Shown: piece by piece, positions 50,182 to 58,223 of the stretch
Layout of the letters: every line of letters starts with the position of its first letter
Position numbering within the stretch: the stretch's first letter is position 1
Assembly (NCBI RefSeq): GCF_026420865.1
Contig: NZ_JAPCWC010000016.1
Location: 1-64,000, forward strand
Direction of reading: 5' to 3'
From: Novosphingobium clariflavum
GTDB lineage: Bacteria > Pseudomonadota > Alphaproteobacteria > Sphingomonadales > Sphingomonadaceae
DNA length: 64,000 nt
Position numbers and translations under genes: made by a program
Notes under the pieces: generated by a model
The model's database searches: none
The model's input: only the letters and a program-made list of their open reading frames with translations
What the model was told of the DNA's origin: nothing

Positions 50182-51234
50182 TCAGGCGGCAAAATTTGCC
50201 GGTTTAATATTTCGTCCAACGAAATCTAACAGCCATGAACGATGAGCCGCGACAGCACTTCCCGCCTGCTCGATCCGCCGGCTGGCCTGCGCCTCGCCGA
50301 TCTGCGCATCGAGCAACCGCCGCGCCCGCGCCGGATCGAGACTGCCGGTGAGAAACCGCACCGCATCGCCGCGGCCGAGATGGTGGCCGATATAGGCCGT
50401 GCGCGCGAGTTCCTCGACGCCGCTGCCGACCGTCACCCCGGCCTTGCGCAAGCCGTCGAGATTGGCGCGCGCGTAGTCCGCCGTGGTTTCGATCGCCGCC
50501 TGCGGATCGTAGCGCAGCGACAGCAGTTCGGCGCGGGCATCGCCGCGCACATGGCCACGCTCGTTGAGCCAGCCGTTGGCGCGCGCCGTGGCATTGAGCC
50601 AGGTGCCCGCGCGCTCGGCCTCACCTTCCCAGGTGCTCGACAGGAACTGCCCGAGCCCGGCGGCGCTGGAACGGGGGTTGCGCGAATAGGGTAGCCAGCG
50701 CCCGTCGCCGTCCTTGGCCGCCTCGGCATGGACGATCGTCGCCAAGGCGGCAGCCGGCAACCCGGTGCGGCTCGCGGCGGCGCCCAGCATCGGGGCATAG
50801 CGGGCATTGGGGCCATGACCCAGCGCGAGATCACCGCCCTGCCCGCCCCTGCCGGCATTGGCATCGGCATCGCCACCGCCATCCCTGGCGCCGCGTTCCC
50901 GCCTGCCACCACTGCCGTCGCCGACCGGCGCCTCGCCGCGCTGCATCGCCGCGACCATGGCGGGAAGCGCGGAGGACGGCGTCTTGCCGTCGCCTTCCAG
51001 CAACCCCAGCAGGGCTTCGAGGCTCATCGGCAGTCCGCGCTTTTCGGAAGGGCGGGAATTGTCTCCATCCGGCCCATCGCCGCCCAGCGCCGCGCGCCAG
51101 AGCCGGTCGGACATCTCGCTGCGGGCCTGCGCATAGATCAGCTTCGCCTTCTGCGCCGGGTCCAACCCGCGCATCTGCGTGCCGGCAGCGGCATGTCCGC
51201 CGCTGGCAGCAGGGACGGCGACAGGATCGCTCAC
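50182..51234 (-). CDS. lytic-transglycosylase-like flagellar protein
   Basis: A 350-residue protein whose start (GTG 51234) overlaps the fliJ stop. After a disordered, Gly/Asp-rich N-terminal half, residues about 145-240 carry a transglycosylase-like core: AAALATIVHAEAAKDG with a candidate catalytic Glu, then SSAAGLGQFLSSTW matching the AAGLGQF-x-x-x-TW motif. No signal peptide is seen, so export through the flagellar type III route is possible, as for FlgJ-type enzymes. FlgJ in this cluster lacks an enzyme domain, so this protein may open the peptidoglycan for the rod. Confidence 0.6.
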   Translation of the reverse strand: MSDPVAVPAASGGHAAAGTQMRGLDPAQKAKLIYAQARSEMSDRLWRAALGGDGPDGDNSRPSEKRGLPMSLEALLGLLEGDGKTPSSALPAMVAAMQRGEAPVGDGSGGRRERGARDGGGDADANAGRGGQGGDLALGHGPNARYAPMLGAAASRTGLPAAALATIVHAEAAKDGDGRWLPYSRNPRSSAAGLGQFLSSTWEGEAERAGTWLNATARANGWLNERGHVRGDARAELLSLRYDPQAAIETTADYARANLDGLRKAGVTVGSGVEELARTAYIGHHLGRGDAVRFLTGSLDPARARRLLDAQIGEAQASRRIEQAGSAVAAHRSWLLDFVGRNIKPANFAA

Positions 51235-51680
51235 GCCTCATCCCCGCGACGGGCGGCCCGGCGCGCCTTGAGGAAGGCGACGGCGGCAAGATCGTCGATC
51301 CCGGCCTGCTCGGCATTGGCCTGGACGCGCTCGGCTTCCTGGCGGAAGGCATCGGCGGCGCTTTCGATCGTGCGGAACGTGCCAAAGGCCTCCACCGCCT
51401 CGGCACGCAGGGCTTCCAGCTTGCGGCTGAGTTCCGCCTGCAAGCCGGTGAGTTGCCGCCGCTCGTCACGCTTGCGCGCGAAGTAGCCGTGCGAGGCGAT
51501 GACGAGGCTTTCGGTCACATCCTTGCCGGCGAGGTCGGCCTCGCGGCGCATGGCATCGCGGGTATCGGCATGGGCCTGTTCGACGGCGGCAAGCACCCCC
51601 GCCTCGCGGCTGATGGCAACGCTCATCTCGTCGATCTCGCGGCGCTGCACGCGCAGCGCGGCATCATAGGGCGTCTTCAT
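51231..51680 (-). CDS. fliJ: flagellar export chaperone FliJ
   Basis: A 149-residue protein that is almost entirely a two-helix coiled coil, starting MKTPYDAALRVQRREIDEMSVAISRE and containing YFARKRDERRQLTGLQAELSRKL, the FliJ pattern. FliJ is the stalk-like partner of the FliI ATPase and escorts export chaperones. The ATGA overlap with fliI and GTGA overlap with the downstream gene show strict coupling. Confidence 0.82.
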   Translation of the reverse strand: MKTPYDAALRVQRREIDEMSVAISREAGVLAAVEQAHADTRDAMRREADLAGKDVTESLVIASHGYFARKRDERRQLTGLQAELSRKLEALRAEAVEAFGTFRTIESAADAFRQEAERVQANAEQAGIDDLAAVAFLKARRAARRGDEA

Positions 51681-53029
51681 GGGGCCACCTCGGCGTCAGG
51701 CGTCAATTCGGGAAGGTCGAGGATCCCGGCCAGCGCCGCGAAGCTCTCGTCGGCATGGCCGCGCTCGTTCTTGCCCTGCTTGAGCAGTTCCTCGATGCGG
51801 GGCGACAATGCGACAGCGCGGTCCACCTGCTCGCTCGACCCGGCGCGATAGGCGCCGAGGCGGACCATTTCCTCCATGTCGGCATATGTCGAAAGCTCGC
51901 GCCGCGCGGCAAGCCGCAGGCGGTTCTCGTTCTCGCCAAGCGCATGCGGCAAAGTACGCGAGACCGACTTCAGCACATCGATCGCCGGGTAGCGGCCGCG
52001 CTCGGCGATCTTGCGGGTGATGACCACGTGACCATCGAGAATGCCGCGCACCGCGTCGGCCACCGGCTCGTTGTGATCGTCGCCGTCGACCAGCACCGTG
52101 AACAGCCCGGTGATCGTGCCCTGCCCCGGCAATCCCGGCCCGGCACGCTCCAGCAGGCGCGGCAGTTCGGCAAAGACGGTGGGGGTATAGCCCTTGGTCG
52201 CGGGCGGCTCGCCGCTGGCAAGGCCGATCTCGCGCTGCGCCATCGCGAAGCGGGTGACCGAGTCCATCAGGCACAGCACGTTGAGCCCCTGGTCACGGAA
52301 ATGCTCGGCAACGCTGAGCGTGGTCCAGGCCGCCTGACGGCGCATCAGCGCCGGCTCGTCCGAGGTGGCAACGACCACGACGCTGCGCGCCAGCCCCTCG
52401 GCACCGAGGTCGTCCTGCACGAATTCCTGCACCTCGCGGCCGCGCTCGCCGATCAGGCCGATCACCGCGACATCGCAGTCCGTCCAGCGTGCCAGCATCG
52501 AGAGCAACACCGACTTGCCGACGCCCGACCCCGCGAACAGGCCCAGCCGCTGCCCCTTGCAGAGCGGCGCAAAGATATCGAGTGCGCGCACGCCGGTGGA
52601 CACGCAGGTGCCCACCCGTGCCCGCGACGAGGCCGGCGGCGGCGAGGCCTTGATCTTGCGCAGCATCTCGCCCTGCGGCAGCGCGCCCTTGCCGTCGACC
52701 GGACGGCCAAGACCGTCGATCATGCGGCCGAGCCAGCCCTCCGAAGGACGCAGCGCGAACTGGCTGGCCGAAAGGTCGGCCCGCGCGCCCGAGGCGATGC
52801 CCTGGGGATCGCTGAAAGGCAGGCAATGGGCGATCCCGCGATCGAGCCCGGTCACTTCCGCCTCGACGGTGCCGTTTGGCGAGCGCAGGCTGACCCGCGA
52901 ACCGATCTGCGCGGCTCCGGCCAGGCCCTCGACCTCGATCAACGCACCGCGCACCGCAACCACCCGCCCATGGCGCTGGTCCGGCGTCAGCAGGCGCAGG
53001 CCTGCGGCAGCGGCGGCAAGACTGGCCAT
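51677..53029 (-). CDS. fliI: flagellar export ATPase FliI
   Basis: A 450-residue F1-type ATPase from ATG 53029. Walker A GSGVGKS lies at 167-173, Walker B in LNVLCLMDSVTR, and the family block MAQREIGLASGEPPATKGYTP follows. It energises substrate unloading at the flagellar export gate with FliH and FliJ. The frame extends upstream only through the flbT end, so the later start is preferred. It lies 13 bases after flbT. Confidence 0.96.
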   Translation of the reverse strand: MASLAAAAAGLRLLTPDQRHGRVVAVRGALIEVEGLAGAAQIGSRVSLRSPNGTVEAEVTGLDRGIAHCLPFSDPQGIASGARADLSASQFALRPSEGWLGRMIDGLGRPVDGKGALPQGEMLRKIKASPPPASSRARVGTCVSTGVRALDIFAPLCKGQRLGLFAGSGVGKSVLLSMLARWTDCDVAVIGLIGERGREVQEFVQDDLGAEGLARSVVVVATSDEPALMRRQAAWTTLSVAEHFRDQGLNVLCLMDSVTRFAMAQREIGLASGEPPATKGYTPTVFAELPRLLERAGPGLPGQGTITGLFTVLVDGDDHNEPVADAVRGILDGHVVITRKIAERGRYPAIDVLKSVSRTLPHALGENENRLRLAARRELSTYADMEEMVRLGAYRAGSSEQVDRAVALSPRIEELLKQGKNERGHADESFAALAGILDLPELTPDAEVAP

Positions 53030-53042
53030 CGGCGCGCTTCCG

Positions 53043-53477
53043 TCAGGCCGCGGTCTCGCCTTCGGAAGGCACGGAGCCTTCCGAAGGCGCGAACCGGGCA
53101 AGCGCATCGGCCTCGTAGGCGATCAGCCAGCGGCAATCCACCAGCGCGGCATAGAACTTGCCGGTGGCGACCTTCTGGGCGAAGCGGATGCAGACCGCCT
53201 TGGCCTCATGCGATTCCAGCGCGGCCATCAGCGTCTCCAGCCGCTCCAGCACCGACTGCTGGTGGCGCGCCAGTTCGGCCTCGTCGATATAGGCCATCAT
53301 GCAGGCAAAATAGAGCGCGCGGGCGGGCGTCACCGCCTCCTCGGGCTTCATCACCTCGCGGCCGCGCAGGATCGTCGCGGTATTCTCGACGACGAGATCG
53401 GTCCGGCCCTGCGCACGCAGCACCGCGCCGTTGACGATCACCGGCTCGCCCTTCTTGAGCGAAATGCGAAGAGTCAT
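53043..53477 (-). CDS. flbT: flagellin translation regulator FlbT
   Basis: A 144-residue protein with the FlbT start LRISLKKGEPVIVNGAVLRA, followed by LVVENTATILRGREVM and PARALYFACMMAYID. FlbT binds flagellin mRNA and represses its translation until hook assembly is complete in Caulobacter. It heads the flbT-fliI-fliJ-transglycosylase-like operon, and the last codons lie in a perfect 14-bp inverted repeat (53057-53089). FlgE is encoded divergently, so hook and flagellin control share one control region. Confidence 0.93.
   Translation of the reverse strand: MTLRISLKKGEPVIVNGAVLRAQGRTDLVVENTATILRGREVMKPEEAVTPARALYFACMMAYIDEAELARHQQSVLERLETLMAALESHEAKAVCIRFAQKVATGKFYAALVDCRWLIAYEADALARFAPSEGSVPSEGETAA
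53057..53089. repeat. perfect 14-bp inverted repeat at the end of flbT
   Basis: Arms CGCCTTCGGAAGGC (53057-53070) and GCCTTCCGAAGGCG (53076-53089) around an ACGGA spacer. Each arm is itself nearly palindromic. It encodes the APSEGSVPSEGE repeat near the FlbT C-terminus. Confidence 0.8.
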
Positions 53478-53507
53478 GTGTGCAGCCCCTGAGACACGTT
53501 TCCAGAT

Positions 53508-53595
53508 TTATAGGATGAGATGAGTCAGTGCGGTGACGATCCGACGGCTTTTTTCCTGCCGCTCCGAACAGTTGGTCGCAAATTTCATCCTACAA
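53508..53595. promoter_or_regulatory. divergent control region between flbT and flgE
   Basis: On the - strand TCATCCTATAA (53518-53508) faces flbT, identical to the fliG copy; on the + strand TTTCATCCTACAA (53583-53595) faces flgE, about 58 bases from its start. A palindrome CGGC-N9-GCCG (53545-53561) lies between them. Confidence 0.55.
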
Positions 53596-53653
53596 TGGCT
53601 CTGGTCCGACAGCCGGCCCGCCAATTCCCGGCCCGGACGCACAGGAGAATGAC

Positions 53654-54955
53654 ATGAGCCTTTATTCCGCTCTTTACGCGGGCGTGTCAGGCCTCGGCGC
53701 TCAGGCGAGCGCGATGGCCACCGTCGCGGACAACATCACCAACGTCAACACCGTCGGCTACAAGGGCGTCTCGGCCCAGTTCCAGACCCTGGTCACCGAC
53801 GGCAAGATCAAGAGCAGCTACTCGGCCGGCGGCGTCACCGCCTCGCCCAAGGCGCTGATCTCGAAGCAGGGCCTGCTCCAGGCCTCGAGCAGCCTGACCG
53901 ACATCGGCATCGACGGGGCCGGCTTCTTTGTCGTGCGTTCGAGCTCGGACACCAGCGGTTCGATCGCCTATACCCGCGCCGGTTCGTTCACCACCGACAG
54001 CGACGGCTACCTCGTCAACACTGCCGGGTACTACCTGACCGGCTGGCCGCTCGATTCCGACGGCAACTATGTCAACAACGGCTCGATGACCTCGCTCGAG
54101 GCGATCAAGCCCAACGCGCTGACCGGCGCCGCAACCCCGACCACCTCGGTCTCGATGCGCGCCAACCTCGATTCCACCGCCACCGCCGTCACCGCCTATA
54201 CGGCCGGCGACATGGCCTCGGGCACCGTCACCCCGCAGTTCACCCGCTCGGTCGAAGTCTACGACGCGCAAGGTAGCTCGCACACGGTGACCTTCAACTT
54301 CGTCAAGACCGCAACCAACGAGTGGGCCGCCGAAATCACCGCCGATCCGGCCGATGTCCTGCCGGCAGGCGGCACCGGCGTGCTGGCCAGCGGCACCATC
54401 GCCTTCAACGCCGACGGCAGCCTCGATCTTGCCGGCTCGTCCTCGGCGCTGTTTGCCGACCTCGGCGTCAGCTGGGCCAATGGCGCCGGCTCGACCCCGA
54501 TCAGCCTCGCGCTCGGCAGCGACGACGGCCTTGACGGCCTGACCCAGTTCGCCAGCGATTCCGCCCTGCTCTCCTCGAGCGCCAACGGCGGCATGCTCGG
54601 CACCGTGGCCTCGGTCGAGATCTCGGAAAACGGCATCGTCAGCGCCGTGTTCGACGATGGCACCTCGCGCGCGATCTACCAGCTGCCGCTGGCGACGTTC
54701 GCCAATCCGGACGGCCTCACCCGCGTCAGCGGCAACGCCTATGTCGCCTCGCAAAGCTCGGGCAATGCCTCGATCAACGAGCCGGGTTCGCTCGGCGGCG
54801 GTTCGCTTTCGGCCGGCGTGCTCGAAGCCTCGAACGTCGATCTCGCCTCCGAGTTCTCGAACATGATCCTCTACCAGCGCGCCTACAGCGCCTCGTCGAA
54901 GATCATCACCACGGTCGACGACATGCTTCAGGAAGTCAGCAACCTGAAGCGGTAA
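53654..54955 (+). CDS. flgE: flagellar hook protein FlgE
   Basis: A 433-residue axial protein with the N-terminal rod/hook signature (LYSALYAGVSGLGAQASAMATVADNITNVNTVGYKG) and the C-terminal helix (EASNVDLASEFSNMILYQRAYSASSKIITTVDDMLQEV). The middle is beta-rich with Thr/Ser/Asp. FlgE forms the hook, with length set by FliK. It is followed by a strong hairpin (54976-55009), which may lower expression of flgK relative to flgE. Confidence 0.95.
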   Translation: MSLYSALYAGVSGLGAQASAMATVADNITNVNTVGYKGVSAQFQTLVTDGKIKSSYSAGGVTASPKALISKQGLLQASSSLTDIGIDGAGFFVVRSSSDTSGSIAYTRAGSFTTDSDGYLVNTAGYYLTGWPLDSDGNYVNNGSMTSLEAIKPNALTGAATPTTSVSMRANLDSTATAVTAYTAGDMASGTVTPQFTRSVEVYDAQGSSHTVTFNFVKTATNEWAAEITADPADVLPAGGTGVLASGTIAFNADGSLDLAGSSSALFADLGVSWANGAGSTPISLALGSDDGLDGLTQFASDSALLSSSANGGMLGTVASVEISENGIVSAVFDDGTSRAIYQLPLATFANPDGLTRVSGNAYVASQSSGNASINEPGSLGGGSLSAGVLEASNVDLASEFSNMILYQRAYSASSKIITTVDDMLQEVSNLKR

Positions 54956-54975
54956 GCCCTGCAGCGGCAAGGTTC

Positions 54976-55009
54976 GGGCCGGGAATGTCCATGCGGGCGT
55001 TCCCGGCCC
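54976..55009 (+). terminator. strong hairpin between flgE and flgK
   Basis: Perfect arms GGGCCGGGAA (54976-54985) and TTCCCGGCCC (55000-55009). There is no T run, so it may act as an RNA stabiliser or partial attenuator for flgE mRNA. Confidence 0.5.
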
Positions 55010-55072
55010 ACCTGCCCCGGCCGCAGCGGCCCATTTTCCCTCCCCACCACGAGACTTGCAGGAACCCGAAAC

Positions 55073-57172
55073 GTGTCCCTCAGCCAGATCCTCAGTTCCG
55101 CCATGTCGGGCCTCTCGGCCTCGCAGGCGGGGATGCAAACGGTTTCCAACAACATCGCCAACGTCAACACCTCCGGCTACGCCCGGCAGAAGGTGTCGCT
55201 GGCGACCGCGGTATCGGGCGGACAGGTCAGCGGCGTGGTCGTCGGCGAACCTTCGCGCGTGGCCGACAAGTTCCTTGAAAACGCCGTCTACCAGCGCGCC
55301 GGCACCGCGGGACGCACCGATGCGGTCTCCAGCTATCTCGATCGCCTGCAGTCGATGCTGGGCGCCACCGATTCCACGTCGGGCCTCGCCGCGCGCCTCA
55401 ACTCGATTTCCAGTACGGTATCGCAGATTTCCGGCCTCAACGGCTCGTCTTCGTCGATCGCGCTGTTCACCGGCAGCATCGACGACACGCTCGATACCCT
55501 GACCGGCCTGCAGAACGACGTTTCGAGCCTGCAATCCGATGTCGAAAGCGAAGTCGGCGACACGGTGAGCCGCGTCAACGTGCTGCTCCAGAAGATCAAC
55601 GACCTCAACAGCGAGGTCTCGCGCCTCCAGGGCCTTGGCCAGAGCACCTCCGGCCCCGCCGACGAGCGCATGTCCGCGCTGCAGGAACTGAGCGGGCTGA
55701 TGAGCGTGAACGTGCGCGAACAGAGCGATGGCCGCGTCTTTATCGACACCGCCTCGGGCCAGACCCTGCTCGACAAGCGCCTGCGCCAGCTCTCCTACAA
55801 TTCCGGCGCCGCCGCATCGCAGGCGACCTATCCCGCGATCGACATCAAGTTCGCCTCCGACAACGGGGTGATGGGCGCCTCGACCGGCGAGAAGATCGAT
55901 TCCACCTCGGTTGGCGGCAAGCTCGGCGGCCTCCTCGAAATGCGCGACAAGACGCTGCCGCAGTTCTCCGAACAGCTCGGCCAGCTCTTCACCGGCCTCG
56001 CGCAGACGCTGAACAAGGTCTCCAACGAGGGCACCACCCTGCCCCCGCCAAGCAGCCTGACCGGCGAGGCCAATGGCCTGAGCGGCAGCGACCGCCTCGG
56101 CTTCACCGGCAAGGCGACGTTTGCCGTGCTCGGCAGCGACGGCACCCTGGTCAACAAGGTGACGGTCGACTTCGACGCGCTCGGCACGGGCGCCACGGTG
56201 AGCGATGCGATCGCGGCGATCAATGCCGGGCTCTCGCCCGATGCCACCGCCAGCATCGATGCCAAGGGCGTCATGTCGATCACCGCTTCGTCGAGCTCCA
56301 ACGGCATCGCCATCGCCCAGGATCCCGACAGCCCGAGCGACCGCGCGGGCGCCGGCTTCTCGCAGTTCTTCGGGCTCAACAACATCATCCGCTCGGACAG
56401 CAGCGCGCTGACGCCCTCCGGCTTCACGGCATCGGACCCGACCGGCTTTGCCTCCGGCGAGACCGCGCAGATGGTGCTGCGCGATCCCAGCGGCAAAGTG
56501 CTCGGCCAGTACACCTACAGCAGCACCGGCAGCGACAGCTGGGGCGACGTGATCACCAACCTCAACGCCAGCCCGCTCGCCGCCTACGGCAGCTTCGCGC
56601 TGGACGGCGATGGCCGCGTGGCATTTACGCCCAACGCCACCTCGGCGGGCTCGACGATCTCGATCCCCTCGGATTCGACCAACCGCAGCGGCACCGGCCT
56701 TTCGTTCTCCGCGCTCTCGGGCCTCACTGGCTCGGCCAGCGGCCTCAAGAACGCGGAAGTGACCTCGGCAATGCTGGCGGACACCTCCAAGGTGCCGCTT
56801 GCCCAGCTCCAGCTCGATGCCGCCATTGGCGACAAGGCGATCGGCGGCGCCGACTACCGCAACGCCACCGCCTTTGTCGACGCGCTGACCGCCACCACCG
56901 ATTTCGGCAAGGACGGCGTCAAGACGGTCGGCAACTTTGCCAATGCCCTGCTTGGCGGCATCGGCTCGGCCGCTTCGCTGGCCTCCGGCGCCTCGCAGGA
57001 CGCCGCCGCGCGCATGACCGACGCGGTGGACCGGCGCGACAGCTACGCCGGCGTCAACGTCGACGAGGAGCTCGCCCAGATGGTCGTGCTCCAGAACAGC
57101 TACAGTGCCGCCGCGCGGGTGATGACCACCGCCTCGGAAATGTACGACACCCTCATCGGCATGCTCGGATAA
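55073..57172 (+). CDS. flgK: hook-filament junction protein FlgK (HAP1)
   Basis: A 699-residue axial protein from GTG 55073 (AGGAA upstream). It has the family N-terminus (LSQILSSAMSGLSASQAGMQTVSNNIANVNTSGYARQ), a coiled-coil stretch (VNVLLQKINDLNSEVSRLQ), a large beta-rich middle, and the C-terminal block GVNVDEELAQMVVLQNSYSAAARVMTTASEMYDTLIGMLG. It forms the first junction zone between hook and filament and needs a FlgN-type chaperone. flgL follows after 11 bases. Confidence 0.95.
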   Translation: MSLSQILSSAMSGLSASQAGMQTVSNNIANVNTSGYARQKVSLATAVSGGQVSGVVVGEPSRVADKFLENAVYQRAGTAGRTDAVSSYLDRLQSMLGATDSTSGLAARLNSISSTVSQISGLNGSSSSIALFTGSIDDTLDTLTGLQNDVSSLQSDVESEVGDTVSRVNVLLQKINDLNSEVSRLQGLGQSTSGPADERMSALQELSGLMSVNVREQSDGRVFIDTASGQTLLDKRLRQLSYNSGAAASQATYPAIDIKFASDNGVMGASTGEKIDSTSVGGKLGGLLEMRDKTLPQFSEQLGQLFTGLAQTLNKVSNEGTTLPPPSSLTGEANGLSGSDRLGFTGKATFAVLGSDGTLVNKVTVDFDALGTGATVSDAIAAINAGLSPDATASIDAKGVMSITASSSSNGIAIAQDPDSPSDRAGAGFSQFFGLNNIIRSDSSALTPSGFTASDPTGFASGETAQMVLRDPSGKVLGQYTYSSTGSDSWGDVITNLNASPLAAYGSFALDGDGRVAFTPNATSAGSTISIPSDSTNRSGTGLSFSALSGLTGSASGLKNAEVTSAMLADTSKVPLAQLQLDAAIGDKAIGGADYRNATAFVDALTATTDFGKDGVKTVGNFANALLGGIGSAASLASGASQDAAARMTDAVDRRDSYAGVNVDEELAQMVVLQNSYSAAARVMTTASEMYDTLIGMLG

Positions 57173-57183
57173 GGAACCCAGAA

Positions 57184-58092
57184 ATGACCCGCGTAGCCAC
57201 CATCCCGATGCAGACCACGCTGGCAAGCGCCCTGTCGCGCTCGCAGCAGAGTCTCGCCACCAGCCAGATGCAACTGGCGACCGGCAAGAAGGCCACCGAC
57301 TATGCCGGCCTCGGCCTCGATGCCGTGCGGACGCTGTCCGCGCGCTCGATGCTGGAGCAGCAGAAGACCTACCAGACGGTGGCGAGCACCGTCTCGACCA
57401 CCCTGTCGCTCTACGATGCCAATCTCAACCAGATGGATTCATCGCTCTCGGACTTGCGCACGCAGCTGATGAGCGCGCTGGGCACCGGCGATTCCCCGGG
57501 GCTCCAGTCGATCGTGGAAGGCGCCTTTTCGGACGTGCGCGCCTCGCTCAACGCGACATCGGCCGGGGTGCCGCTGTTTGCCGGCTCGCAGACCGCGGAC
57601 GCGCCGTTCCTGCCTGAAACGCTCAGCGACACCGTCGGCCTCGACGCCGCCGATGCCTTTGCCAACGACGATGTCCACCAGAGCGCCCGCATCGGCGACG
57701 GCGTCGATGTCGAATACGGCATCACCGCCAGCGAGGTCGGCACCAACCTGATCCCGGCGTTCCGCACGCTCGCCGAAGCCGGCCCCTTCGGCGAGACGCT
57801 GACCGAAGACCAGAAGACCGCGATCCGCACCGCGCTGGACCAGCTCGACACCGGGCTTTCCGGGGTTCGCAATGTCAACGCCGCCAATGGCCGCCGCCAG
57901 AACCAGGTGGAATCGCTGACCAGCCGCGCCTCGGAGCGCGAGGACCTGCTCTCGGAAGTGATCGGCAACGTCGAAGATGCCGACCTTGGCCAGGTCGCCA
58001 TCGACATCTCGCAGCGCCAGACGGTGCTGGAAGCCAGCTATTCGGTCTTTGCCCAGCTTTCGAGCATGTCGCTGGCCAATTACCTGCGCTGA
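57184..58092 (+). CDS. flgL: hook-filament junction protein FlgL (HAP3)
   Basis: A 302-residue flagellin-like protein. The N-terminal D0/D1 helices (MQTTLASALSRSQQSLATSQMQLATGKKATD) and C-terminal helix (GNVEDADLGQVAIDISQRQTVLEASYSVFAQLSSMSLANYL) fit FlgL, and the gene lies directly after flgK. The short central domain and this position argue against a true flagellin. It joins FlgK to the filament. Confidence 0.92.
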   Translation: MTRVATIPMQTTLASALSRSQQSLATSQMQLATGKKATDYAGLGLDAVRTLSARSMLEQQKTYQTVASTVSTTLSLYDANLNQMDSSLSDLRTQLMSALGTGDSPGLQSIVEGAFSDVRASLNATSAGVPLFAGSQTADAPFLPETLSDTVGLDAADAFANDDVHQSARIGDGVDVEYGITASEVGTNLIPAFRTLAEAGPFGETLTEDQKTAIRTALDQLDTGLSGVRNVNAANGRRQNQVESLTSRASEREDLLSEVIGNVEDADLGQVAIDISQRQTVLEASYSVFAQLSSMSLANYLR

Positions 58093-58140
58093 CGCAGAAA
58101 ACCACTCCGCTGTGGCGCCTGGCCCCACAGGCGTCAAAGG

Positions 58141-58177
58141 AAAGGGGCAGAAGGTGAAAACCCTCTGCCCCTTTTTC
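58141..58177. terminator. rho-independent terminator after flgL
   Basis: Arms AAAGGGGCAG (58141-58150) and CTGCCCCTTT, extended by AAGG/CCCT around a TGAAAA loop, with a T run to 58175. It lies about 50 bases after flgL and between convergent genes. Confidence 0.88.
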
Positions 58178-58223
58178 GTGTTCGGCGCACGGCAAAGGCC
58201 CGCCCGAAGCGGGTCGGCCAGGC

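Noticed and set aside
53687..57226. 1179-residue open frame on the - strand opposite flgE and flgK
   Set aside because: Antisense shadow of two clear axial protein genes.
57184..58092. Flagellin (FliC) call for the flagellin-like gene
   Set aside because: It lies directly after flgK and has a short central domain, which fits FlgL; no true flagellin is seen in the window.
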